Assembly: GCA_016296655.1 (NCBI GenBank)
Contig: JAEDIW010000062.1
Coordinates: 1 to 11,359 of the forward strand
Length of the DNA stretch: 11,359 nucleotides
Reading direction: 5' to 3'
From: Treponema sp.
GTDB lineage: Bacteria; Spirochaetota; Spirochaetia; Treponematales; Treponemataceae
Shown here: piece after piece, positions 1-6,570 of the stretch
How positions within the stretch are numbered: the stretch's first letter is position 1
Layout: the number at the start of each line of letters is the position of its first letter
Notes under the pieces: model-generated
Told to the model about the DNA's origin: nothing
Databases searched by the model: none
Seen by the model: only the letters and a program-made list of their open reading frames with translations
Made by a program: the position numbers and the translations under genes

Positions 1-25
1 AAAACATTTTTTCAGCAGGTAAAAT

Positions 26-448
26 TTATTCAGTAATTTTTACCCATTCAGACTTTTCAAAATTTTTGTCCATTGTCCAGACTTTTGCTTCGCAGTGAAC
101 CATTCTGTATACAATTAGATTGAACTGAGTTCCTGATTTTTCCCATTCTTTAAGGAATTTGCGGCTTGGATGGGCAAAAATTTCTTTTCTAAGTTCAGGA
201 TCTTCATCCCGAACAAGAGTTCCCTTTACCCGCAGCTGTACTCCATTTTTTGAAAAACAAACTTCGGCCTTAGGATTTGCTTCAATCTGGCTAAAAACAT
301 CCTTAAAGTCTCCAGTATGAAAAACAATTCCTGATTCATTAGCCCTAAAAAGCAGCATTCCCCTTACATGAGGCTGGTCGCCTTCAACTGTAGCAAGATG
401 CATGACCATTGTGCTGTTCATCAAATCAAACATTTCTTCTTTTTTCAT
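26..448 (-). CDS. Pyridoxamine 5'-phosphate oxidase-like flavin-binding protein
   Basis: A 140-residue protein of the split-barrel FMN-binding superfamily related to pyridoxamine 5'-phosphate oxidase. The N-terminal signature HLATVEGDQPHVRGMLLF (residues 17-34) matches the LATV-x-G-x-PHVR pattern of the family, and a basic VQLRVKG strand follows. The length is typical of the small single-domain members, which are cytoplasmic, bind FMN or a related cofactor and usually have unknown substrates. It is not a true PdxH, which is longer. The ATG at 448 is chosen because CCTCC at 454-458 (GGAGG on this strand) sits 5 bases upstream. An in-frame TTG at 466 lies before that site and is unlikely. The gene stands alone, divergent from the lipoprotein gene. 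The family call is secure; the reaction cannot be told from sequence. Confidence 0.88.
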   Translation of the reverse strand: MKKEEMFDLMNSTMVMHLATVEGDQPHVRGMLLFRANESGIVFHTGDFKDVFSQIEANPKAEVCFSKNGVQLRVKGTLVRDEDPELRKEIFAHPSRKFLKEWEKSGTQFNLIVYRMVHCEAKVWTMDKNFEKSEWVKITE

Positions 449-461
449 AAAAACCTCCGTA

Positions 462-476
462 TTCAAACTTTTTGAA
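462..476. promoter_or_regulatory. Dyad TTCAAA-CTT-TTTGAA upstream of the flavoprotein gene
   Basis: A perfect 6-base inverted repeat with a 3-base centre lies 4 bases upstream of the ribosome binding site of the minus-strand flavoprotein gene. It could be an operator or a small leader hairpin. Short AT-rich dyads are common by chance in DNA of this composition, so the functional claim is weak. No convincing minus-strand promoter could be placed beside it. Confidence 0.25.
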
Positions 477-578
477 TTTCAAAACCAATGTTTTTAAGTG
501 CTTTTCCCAGTCTACTTCATTTTCCCTTCAAGATAAAGTGCTTTCTGTACCAGCTGTAAGCCTGTTTTCCCTAAAAAT

Positions 579-607
579 TTGACTTAGAAAATAAAAAGGC
601 TTATCTT
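579..607 (+). promoter_or_regulatory. Candidate sigma-70-type promoter for the META lipoprotein
   Basis: TTGACT at 579-584 (five of six matches to the -35 consensus) is followed, after exactly 17 bases, by TATCTT at 602-607 (four of six to the -10 consensus). Transcription would start near 614 and leave a leader of roughly 87 bases. The leader contains the hairpin at 631-656. Confidence 0.5.
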
Positions 608-630
608 TTAATGTGTAATCTCAAAAGACT

Positions 631-656
631 TTTCTGAAATTTTAGAATTTCGGAAG
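631..656 (+). other. Leader hairpin upstream of the lipoprotein gene
   Basis: Bases 631-641 can pair with 646-656 in 11 consecutive pairs, two of them G-U, closing a UUAG tetraloop. The core is GAAATT/AATTTC. No U-run follows on either strand, so it is not a normal intrinsic terminator. It may stabilise the mRNA or shape translation, or be incidental in AT-rich DNA. Confidence 0.3.
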
Positions 657-700
657 TGAGCTAAAAACATCTGTAAAAATTCTTTTTTCTGGAGAAAATT

Positions 701-1162
701 ATGAAAAACAAAATTACTTTTTTCGCTCTGTTTTCTGCTGTTCTTTTACTTGCAGGCTGCGCAACAACTTCAAAAAACAGTGTTGCATCTTCTGCTGACT
801 TTTCCGGCTCATGGTTAATTGATTCAATGGAAAAAGACGGAATTGCCCAGCAGCTAGTCCTTTCTGAAATTTCCTTTGCCAAAAAAGATGGTAATTTATA
901 TTCTGTAACTGGCAATTCCGGCATCAACAGATTTTTTGGCGACGTAACGATTGACGGTGAAAAATTTTCAACTGGCAGCAACCTTGCAGGCACAAAAATG
1001 GCAGGTTCGCCAGCAGAAATGGAATTTGAAAATGACTTTATTACCTGTCTCATAGGGGCAGAAAAAATCGTTCTTGAAGGTACAGACGGCGAATTCTTAA
1101 CGCTCTACAACGAAAAAGACAGAATTAAACTTAGCTTTAGACGAAGTACTCAGGAACGTTAA
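701..1162 (+). CDS. META-domain (HslJ-like) lipoprotein
   Basis: A 153-residue predicted lipoprotein. The N-terminus is a basic MKNK followed by a hydrophobic stretch and the lipobox LLAGC, with the lipidated cysteine at residue 20, so the mature protein should be membrane-anchored and face the periplasm or cell surface. The rest is one META domain: a W at the start (SGSWLI), the central G-N-S-G-x-N-R-x-x-G turn (here GNSGINRFFGDV), and the GTKMAGSPAEMEFENDF block that corresponds to the TxxAC-x-x-x-MxxE segment of HslJ/META proteins. E. coli HslJ is linked to heat stress and novobiocin resistance, but the molecular role of the domain is not settled. The ATG has GGAG at 691-694, 6 bases upstream. 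It appears monocistronic: a gap of 260 bases separates it from the sensor operon. Confidence 0.85.
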   Translation: MKNKITFFALFSAVLLLAGCATTSKNSVASSADFSGSWLIDSMEKDGIAQQLVLSEISFAKKDGNLYSVTGNSGINRFFGDVTIDGEKFSTGSNLAGTKMAGSPAEMEFENDFITCLIGAEKIVLEGTDGEFLTLYNEKDRIKLSFRRSTQER

Positions 1163-1422
1163 AAAGCTTTCCTGGATAGTGTACAATAAAGTTCGCAATT
1201 TGGGTAATTGAAAAAAGTCATTGAAACCGCCAGAATGTTTTTGCTTAAGAAAACTAAAGGAAGGGAGCAATGACTCAAGAACGGATTCGCAAAAATTGCG
1301 GAAATTTGCTAGATGGTAACAGCCAGGTTCCGCTCTGTCAGATGCTTTTATGATAAATCTGAAAAAGGGCTGCCTGAAAAGTAGTGTCCTTCGGAAATTT
1401 TATAAATTTTTGTGAGTTACGA
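1163..1422. other. Gene-poor spacer between lipoprotein and sensor operon
   Basis: About 260 bases without an intact gene. It holds a broken small reading frame at 1270-1384 (separate entry), a 5-base hairpin CGCAA-AAA-TTGCG at 1288-1300, and a motif TAGTGTACAATAAAG near 1178-1192 that looks like a transposon end, although no matching inverted copy is present at the right side. The only promoter-like pair seen for the sensor operon is TTAAAA (1159-1164) and TACAAT (1182-1187) spaced by 17, which is weak at the -35 and would give a leader of over 200 bases. No convincing terminator follows the lipoprotein gene. Confidence 0.4.
1270..1384 (+). pseudogene. Frameshifted short ORF, possible transposase N-terminal remnant
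   Basis: An ATG at 1270 preceded by the purine-rich site AAGGAAGGGAG opens a 27-codon frame that begins MTQERIRKNCGNLLDGNSQ and stops at 1351-1353. If one base is skipped around 1351, the reading continues as DKSEKGLPEK to a TAG at 1382-1384. The joined peptide of about 37 residues looks like a genuine protein start, with MTQE..IR..., then LLDGN. This resembles the beginning of some transposases, but I cannot name the family with confidence. The rest of the gene is absent. Alternatives are an uncharacterised leader peptide of the downstream sensor operon or chance. Confidence 0.3.
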
Positions 1423-2439
1423 ATGGAGAAAAGTCTGAAAATCTGGATTGTCGGCGGAATTTGCATGGTTTTGGCAGCAGCTGCCGTAATTTTCTGCTGC
1501 ATGAAAAATTATTCTTCTCAAGAAAAACCTGTTTCCAGTGAAAAAGAAAGCCTTATTATCGGGTTTTCACAGATTGGTTCGGAAAGTTCCTGGCGAATCC
1601 GCAATACAGAGTCAATTTTTGCAGCTGCAAAAGCAAGAAACATAAAAATTCTTTTTGATGATGCAAAGCAGAAGCAGAGCAATCAGCTGAAGGCTATCCG
1701 TTCATTTATTGTTTATCAGGTTGACGTTATTGTTTTTGTTCCGATTGTAACTGACGGCTGGGAAAATGTTCTTCAGGAAGCCAAAGAGGCCGGAATCCCT
1801 GTAATAATCATTGACCGTCAGATAGATGTGGACGACTCGCTTTATGCCGGCTTTTTGGGCGAAAACGGATATGAAGAAGGCAAAGCCGCTGCAAATTTTC
1901 TGCTGAAAAAATGTTCTTCCATGGATACGGAGCGCATTAATATTCTGGAACTGGCAGGAACTGCAAATTCTTCCATTGCTATTTCCAGGGCAAATGGTTT
2001 TAGGGATGTCATAAAAACTGACAGACGCTTTTCAATCATTCATTCAGAAGACGGTGATTTTTTGCGTTCCCGTGGCAGAGAAATTGTGGACAGAATTATT
2101 GAACACAATGGCGGTCTGAATATAGACGGCTGCCCAATTGATGTAATTTTTTCGCATAATGACCCGATGACGCTCGGTCTGCTTGAGTCCCTTGGAAAAA
2201 ATCAGCTTGAATATAAGCCAATAATTATTTCAATTGACGGAGAGCAGGAATCAATTGATGCCCTTAAAAATGGCAAACTTAACTGCGTTGTGGAATGTAA
2301 TCCAAATCTTGGGCCTGTGCTGATGAACCTTGTACAATACGTTGCGGAAGGCCGCCAGATTCCTCGTGCGACGTATATGCAGGAATCTGTTTTTACAGAA
2401 GATGATGATTTTTCATTGTATAAACCGCGAGGTTACTGA
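1423..2439 (+). CDS. Membrane-anchored YtfQ-like sugar-binding sensor protein
   Basis: A 338-residue periplasmic-binding-protein-like protein (peripla_BP_4/PBP1 fold). Residues 7-27 are one hydrophobic segment with no usable signal-peptidase or lipobox site, so it is probably tethered to the inner membrane facing outward. The body closely follows E. coli YtfQ: IGFSQIGSESSWR (46-58), the D-x-x-QKQ-x-NQ-x-x-A-x-RSF block (80-95), VPIVTDGWENVLQEAKEAGIPV, DR-x-ID, ELAGT..S.AI.R..GF, a later HNDPMTLG, SIDGEQESIDALKNG and VECNPNLGP. The start ATG at 1423 has GTGAG 6 bases upstream; an in-frame GTG at 1384 would put 13 unlike residues before the hydrophobic segment. It is the first gene of the kinase/regulator operon, not the transporter operon, which points to ligand sensing rather than transport. 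Substrate is inferred to be a furanose-type or similar hexose or pentose. Confidence 0.85.
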   Translation: MEKSLKIWIVGGICMVLAAAAVIFCCMKNYSSQEKPVSSEKESLIIGFSQIGSESSWRIRNTESIFAAAKARNIKILFDDAKQKQSNQLKAIRSFIVYQVDVIVFVPIVTDGWENVLQEAKEAGIPVIIIDRQIDVDDSLYAGFLGENGYEEGKAAANFLLKKCSSMDTERINILELAGTANSSIAISRANGFRDVIKTDRRFSIIHSEDGDFLRSRGREIVDRIIEHNGGLNIDGCPIDVIFSHNDPMTLGLLESLGKNQLEYKPIIISIDGEQESIDALKNGKLNCVVECNPNLGPVLMNLVQYVAEGRQIPRATYMQESVFTEDDDFSLYKPRGY

Positions 2440-2440
2440 C

Positions 2441-3901
2441 TTGCCTGAAATTTTACTAAAATCTGGCAAAAGCCTGAAAAAAATACTGCGCAACTCATAT
2501 GGTTTTGTTATTTTTCTGATGTTTATTCCGACCATTTACTCGATTATCGTCCTGAATATTCATACACGACGTTATGACAAAATTATTTCAAACGTAAGTT
2601 CAGCAAACAACATAAATTTGATAGCAAAAGAAGAAATCCCTGATGAGTTGTGGGACATTGTTTGCGGCCGTAATGATTTTGTACGCGGACGCCAATATTT
2701 TATGATTGCGGAAATTGTTTCTGGCATTCAGGAAATGAAAAGAAATCTGCCTGATTCCATAAATCAGGAAAAACTTGAACTTGCCCTAAGAACTTGTAAA
2801 ACTCTTTCCAAAAATATAAAAAAACTTGAAGAGCAGATGAAAAACGGCAGTTCCGTAAAAGAAAACGAAATTTTTCTGGATGATATACGGACTATAACGG
2901 TTTTGTTTTCAGAAATCATGCAGGACTTTATCATGACGGAAATAAAAATTGCCAGCGAAACGAACATTTCCATAAAAAAATCTTCCATCGTTCTTTCTGT
3001 CCTGCAGATAATAATTTTGATTTTTTCAGTAATAATTTCTGCAAATACATTTCTTTCGGTTTCGCAGAATATAAACACATCCTTGCTGGATATGAAAAAT
3101 TTTTCTACAAAAATTGCAGAAGGCGACCTTTCTGCACGCACGACAGAACCTGATTTTGAAGAGTTAAAGCCGCTTGCCAGAAACATGAACATAATGGCAG
3201 GGCAGATTGATTTGCTCATAAAGCAGAACATCGAAGAAGAAAAAAATTTCCAGAAAGCAGAAATGAAAGCCCTTCAAGCCCAGATTACACCGCATTTTCT
3301 GTACAATACGTTCGATACTATTTTATGGCTTGCAGAAGAAGAGCAGACGGATGCTGTTGTAAAAATAACCAAGGCTTTTTCTGATTTTCTGCGCATCTCA
3401 TTGAGCCGTGGTCATGAATGGATTACAGTTGCACAGGAAATTGAACATATAAAAAATTATCTTACAATTCAAAAAATCCGCTACGCAGACATTCTTAATT
3501 ACAAAATTCTCATAAACGAGGAAGTAAATAATTTCAAAACATTAAAGCTCGTCCTTCAGCCTCTTGTTGAAAATGCAATTTATCATGGCATAAAAAATAA
3601 GCGGGGCAGGGGAAATCTTCTTGTTTCTGTTGATTTTTCTGATGAATCAAAGCAGTTTATCCGCTTTACAGTTCAGGACGATGGAGCAGGATTTTCAAAA
3701 GAACGTCTGGAGCAGGTCAAAAAGGAACTTATGGAAGGTTCTGAAAATACTGAAAAATTGAATTCAGTTTATGGACTTTTCAATGTTCACAAAAAGTTGA
3801 AATTGTATTATGGTGAAAAGACAAAAGGCATAGAAATAAAATCCCTGCAGAATGAAGGTGCTTTGATTTCTTTTGTAATTCCCTGTGTAATGGAAGAATA
3901 A
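2441..3901 (+). CDS. LytS/YesM-type sensor histidine kinase
   Basis: A 486-residue membrane sensor kinase. The first membrane segment is about residues 15-36 and the second about 185-210, bracketing an external, mostly helical region of about 150 residues. A HAMP linker follows (AEGDLSARTTEPDFEEL...), then the His_kinase domain with QITPHFLYNT, phospho-acceptor His285. The ATPase part shows the N box LVENAIYHG (Asn378) and the G box DDGAGF (413-418). The PHFLYN signature is diagnostic of the LytS/YesM group, which pairs with LytT or YesN regulators. The chosen start is TTG at 2441, one base after the preceding stop, because GAGG at 2429-2432 sits 8 bases upstream. In-frame ATGs at 2402 and 2405 lack such a site and lie inside the previous gene. 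Inferred role: reads the liganded state of the upstream binding protein and phosphorylates the next gene product. Confidence 0.93.
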   Translation: MPEILLKSGKSLKKILRNSYGFVIFLMFIPTIYSIIVLNIHTRRYDKIISNVSSANNINLIAKEEIPDELWDIVCGRNDFVRGRQYFMIAEIVSGIQEMKRNLPDSINQEKLELALRTCKTLSKNIKKLEEQMKNGSSVKENEIFLDDIRTITVLFSEIMQDFIMTEIKIASETNISIKKSSIVLSVLQIIILIFSVIISANTFLSVSQNINTSLLDMKNFSTKIAEGDLSARTTEPDFEELKPLARNMNIMAGQIDLLIKQNIEEEKNFQKAEMKALQAQITPHFLYNTFDTILWLAEEEQTDAVVKITKAFSDFLRISLSRGHEWITVAQEIEHIKNYLTIQKIRYADILNYKILINEEVNNFKTLKLVLQPLVENAIYHGIKNKRGRGNLLVSVDFSDESKQFIRFTVQDDGAGFSKERLEQVKKELMEGSENTEKLNSVYGLFNVHKKLKLYYGEKTKGIEIKSLQNEGALISFVIPCVMEE

Positions 3902-3914
3902 ACAGCAGATTGAT

Positions 3915-5498
3915 ATGTATAGCGTTTTTTTAGTTGATGATGAACCGATTTTGCTCGAAGGTATCCGCTCAAAGATTGACTGGGAGTCTATCGGCATAAA
4001 TTTTGTAGGTGAAGCTACTGATGGTGAAATTGCACTTTCAATGTTGCAGGAACTCAAGCCTGACATTCTTATAACCGATGTAAAAATGCCGTTTATGGAC
4101 GGACTTGAACTTGCTGCAGCCATAAAAAAAATTCAGCCGTGGATAAAAATAATCATTTTGTCAGGACATGATGAATTTGACTATGCCAAAAAAGCAATTT
4201 CAATTGGAGTTGAAGATTATCTTTTAAAGCCTTTTACCGCCAGCGAAGTAATAGAAAGTGTCAAAAAAGTTACTGAACATATAGACCTTGAACGTGCCCA
4301 GCTGTCAAGCATTTCAAGGATGAAAGAAGAATTAAAATCACGCAATAAACTGATTCAGAAGGAATTTTTGAACAATCTTGTACATGGTTCTTTAAACTTT
4401 GATGAAGCAGTTGAAGACGGACGGAAAATTTCACTGGAACTTGATTCCAGTTTTTACAGAATCATCATCAGCAGGATTGTAAGTTCTTCTCAGGACGTTC
4501 AGCTTCAGGAGCAGGCATGTTCCCTCGTAAACTCTTATTCATCTGCATGGACGCATGCCTTGAGTTTTTTCCATGGAAACAATCGCCTTGTTTGTATTGT
4601 AAAAGGCAATGATGTTTCTGAACTTGAAGAAAATACTTTTCATATAGCAGAAACCATTGAACATATTGTTACAAAAGATCAGAAATGTGTCGTCTATACA
4701 ACGATTGGCAGGACAGTTGAAAAACTTTCTGAACTCAGTCTGTCTTATTCCGATGCAAAAAAAATTCTGGAAGTTACAAATTTTGGCAGCAAAAGCGTGA
4801 TTATCAGCTCTGAAGATATTGATGTTGACAATATTGAACTGCTGAATTTGAAAGAAAATAATCCTTTAGTGGAGCGGTTAAAGTATGCCGGGAAATCTGA
4901 TATTTCGGCAATAATTGAAGAATCTCTTTCCTTAATCCGCAGCAATCCAAGCCAAAGCAAGGTTTTTTCATCTTATCTTCTGGTTGACTTGATTTTTGCA
5001 GTTTCCCAGCTTGTAGAAAGTTTTGGCGGAAATCTAAAGGAAGAAAAACCGCAGATGATTCAGCGCAGTTTTATAGACAGCGCCGTAAATGACGAAGAGT
5101 CGTTTGTTACAAAAATTCAAGATATATTGAATTTTGCACTTGATTATCGTGACTCAAAGATGACAAGCCGTTACGGAAGCATTATTTTAAAGGCAAAGGA
5201 ATATATCGACAAAAATTATGCTAATCAAAATACAACTTTGACTTCCGTTGCCGACTACGTATGCTTAAGCCCTAATCATTTCAGCACGATTTTTTCACAG
5301 GAATGTAACACTACTTTTATAGAGTATTTGACAAATGTCAGAATTGAAAAAGCCCGCCAGCTGATAAAAAACACAGACATGAAAGGCTATGACATTGCCT
5401 ATGAATGTGGGTTCAGTGACCCTCATTATTTCAGCTATATTTTTAAAAAAAACACGGGGCTTACACCCCGTGAATATAAAGCATCTATAGCGGACTGA
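3915..5498 (+). CDS. YesN-type response regulator with AraC DNA-binding domain
   Basis: A 527-residue regulator. Residues 1-120 form a receiver domain with acidic pair D8/D9, phospho-acceptor Asp55 in ITDVKMPFMDG, Ser83 and Lys105 in LLKPF. A long middle region (about 120-420) of the YesN kind has no clear motif beyond helices. The C-terminal 100 residues are an AraC/XylS double helix-turn-helix: LTSVADYVCLSPNHFSTIF, then IAYECGFSDPHYFSYIFKKN and the closing G-x-TPREY motif. It lies 13 bases after the kinase gene and is presumably co-transcribed and its partner. The ribosome site is poor (no GGAG within 12 bases), suggesting coupled translation or low expression. The neighbouring convergent importer operon is the obvious target. 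Its last codons double as a terminator for that operon. Confidence 0.93.
   Translation: MYSVFLVDDEPILLEGIRSKIDWESIGINFVGEATDGEIALSMLQELKPDILITDVKMPFMDGLELAAAIKKIQPWIKIIILSGHDEFDYAKKAISIGVEDYLLKPFTASEVIESVKKVTEHIDLERAQLSSISRMKEELKSRNKLIQKEFLNNLVHGSLNFDEAVEDGRKISLELDSSFYRIIISRIVSSSQDVQLQEQACSLVNSYSSAWTHALSFFHGNNRLVCIVKGNDVSELEENTFHIAETIEHIVTKDQKCVVYTTIGRTVEKLSELSLSYSDAKKILEVTNFGSKSVIISSEDIDVDNIELLNLKENNPLVERLKYAGKSDISAIIEESLSLIRSNPSQSKVFSSYLLVDLIFAVSQLVESFGGNLKEEKPQMIQRSFIDSAVNDEESFVTKIQDILNFALDYRDSKMTSRYGSIILKAKEYIDKNYANQNTTLTSVADYVCLSPNHFSTIFSQECNTTFIEYLTNVRIEKARQLIKNTDMKGYDIAYECGFSDPHYFSYIFKKNTGLTPREYKASIAD
5445..5472 (-). terminator. Intrinsic terminator of the importer operon, inside the regulator gene
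   Basis: Read on the minus strand, CACGGGG-TGTAAG-CCCCGTG forms a perfect 7-base GC-rich stem (bases 5472-5466 with 5459-5453) followed at once by eight U residues (5452-5445). It starts 35 bases past the stop codon of the last permease gene. The same bases encode the conserved KKNTGLTPRE end of the response regulator on the plus strand. Confidence 0.85.
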
Positions 5499-5507
5499 AC
5501 ATATTTT

Positions 5508-6569
5508 CTATGCAGCCATTGTTCCAAGTTTCTTTTTTCTGATTGAAAGAATTACACTCTGCAGCAGGATAAAGAAACAAAGCATAAGGCCTGTTGTAAT
5601 GCTCTGCCAGTAAGGTTCCCTTAATCCAGAAGCAACTACGATGTTGTTGATTGTCTTTAAGGACATTACACCGAATAAGGTTCCGATTACGCTTCCTACA
5701 CCACCTGAAAGCAATGTTCCGCCAATGATAGACGAGGCAATTGCCTGCATTTCTGCACCAGATGCATTTGATGCATTGCCGGCACCTGTATGCAGCAGGT
5801 AGCAGAATCCTGCAATTCCTGCCAGAAGTCCGCACAAAATGTAGGCAAAAAACTGAGTTCTCTGAACATTAATTCCAAGCATCAGGGCACTTTCTGAGTT
5901 TCCGCCAACTGCATAAAGATTACGGCCAAAACGTGTCCATTTCAGTGTTGCCCAAAGCAAAATTACAACTATAACGGCAATTATAACACCGACTTCAATG
6001 TAGCATGGAATCCAGTTTCCGTTTTTTGCATAACGCCCGATTAACGGCAAATCAATCCAATGTTCTTTCAGTGCAATGAATGCTTTCTGTGTTGCAGTAC
6101 GAGGAACTTTGCTGACAATTGTTGTCATTCCTCTTGTAAAGAACATACCTGCAAGCGTTACAATGAACGGCTGAATTTTCAGGTATGAGATAAAAAATCC
6201 CTGAACAATGCCCATTGCAAGACCTATTCCAAGTGAAATCAGCACTGAACTTAAGATTCCGTTTCCATGGTTTTCCATAAAGACAACACAGGTCATGGTA
6301 ATTAAGGCAACAGAACCTCCTACAGAAATATCAATTCCACCTGTAATCATGACAATCGTCAGACCGCATGAAATTACAATCAGGTATGCATTATTATTGA
6401 ACAGGTCAATGAACTGCTGAGGATTCAAAAATCCTTCGCCCCAAACAGTCATAGCAAAAATATACATTGCAAAGAAAGTGATTATCGTAATTGTAAGAAG
6501 CAATGTTGTGTTTGAAAGAGGCTGCCTGTCCTTTTTTGTAGATAATAAGTTTGAAAAAATATTAGCCAT
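5508..6569 (-). CDS. yjfF: ABC sugar transporter permease, YjfF-like
   Basis: A 353-residue inner-membrane permease of the ribose/galactose type (BPD_transp_2), with about eight to ten hydrophobic segments. Marks of the family are GGIDISVGG (77-85), LKIQPFIVTLAGMFFTRG (130-147), RFGRNLYAVGGN..SA..LGI (213-233) and IGGTLLSGGVGSVIGTLFG (282-300). These follow E. coli YjfF more closely than YtfT. It is slightly longer than the E. coli protein (331) because of its N-terminus. The ATG at 6567-6569 lies one base after the stop of the preceding permease gene, with GGAGG about 9 bases upstream inside that gene, so the two are translationally linked. It should pair with the YtfT-like protein as a heterodimeric channel energised by the YtfR-like ATPase. 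The substrate is not read from sequence. Confidence 0.9.
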   Translation of the reverse strand: MANIFSNLLSTKKDRQPLSNTTLLLTITIITFFAMYIFAMTVWGEGFLNPQQFIDLFNNNAYLIVISCGLTIVMITGGIDISVGGSVALITMTCVVFMENHGNGILSSVLISLGIGLAMGIVQGFFISYLKIQPFIVTLAGMFFTRGMTTIVSKVPRTATQKAFIALKEHWIDLPLIGRYAKNGNWIPCYIEVGVIIAVIVVILLWATLKWTRFGRNLYAVGGNSESALMLGINVQRTQFFAYILCGLLAGIAGFCYLLHTGAGNASNASGAEMQAIASSIIGGTLLSGGVGSVIGTLFGVMSLKTINNIVVASGLREPYWQSITTGLMLCFFILLQSVILSIRKKKLGTMAA

Positions 6570-6570
6570 A

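Noticed and set aside
661..1053. Minus-strand open frame of 130 codons across the lipoprotein gene
   Set aside because: It mirrors the META-domain gene, has no ribosome site and no recognisable protein features.
1384..1422. GTG at 1384 as start of the sensor binding protein
   Set aside because: The 13 extra residues precede a good membrane-anchor N-terminus, and the ATG at 1423 has its own GTGAG site at suitable distance.
2764..3231. Minus-strand open frame of 155 codons inside the kinase gene
   Set aside because: Low-complexity Phe/Ser-rich product typical of antisense reading of AT-rich coding DNA, and no ribosome site.
5499..5540. A separate plus-strand terminator after the regulator gene
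   Set aside because: No stem followed by a U-run was found there; the only strong hairpin nearby is oriented for the minus strand.
5485..5835. Minus-strand Cys/Arg-rich frame overlapping the YjfF-like gene
   Set aside because: A second frame of the permease gene with abnormal composition and no start context.
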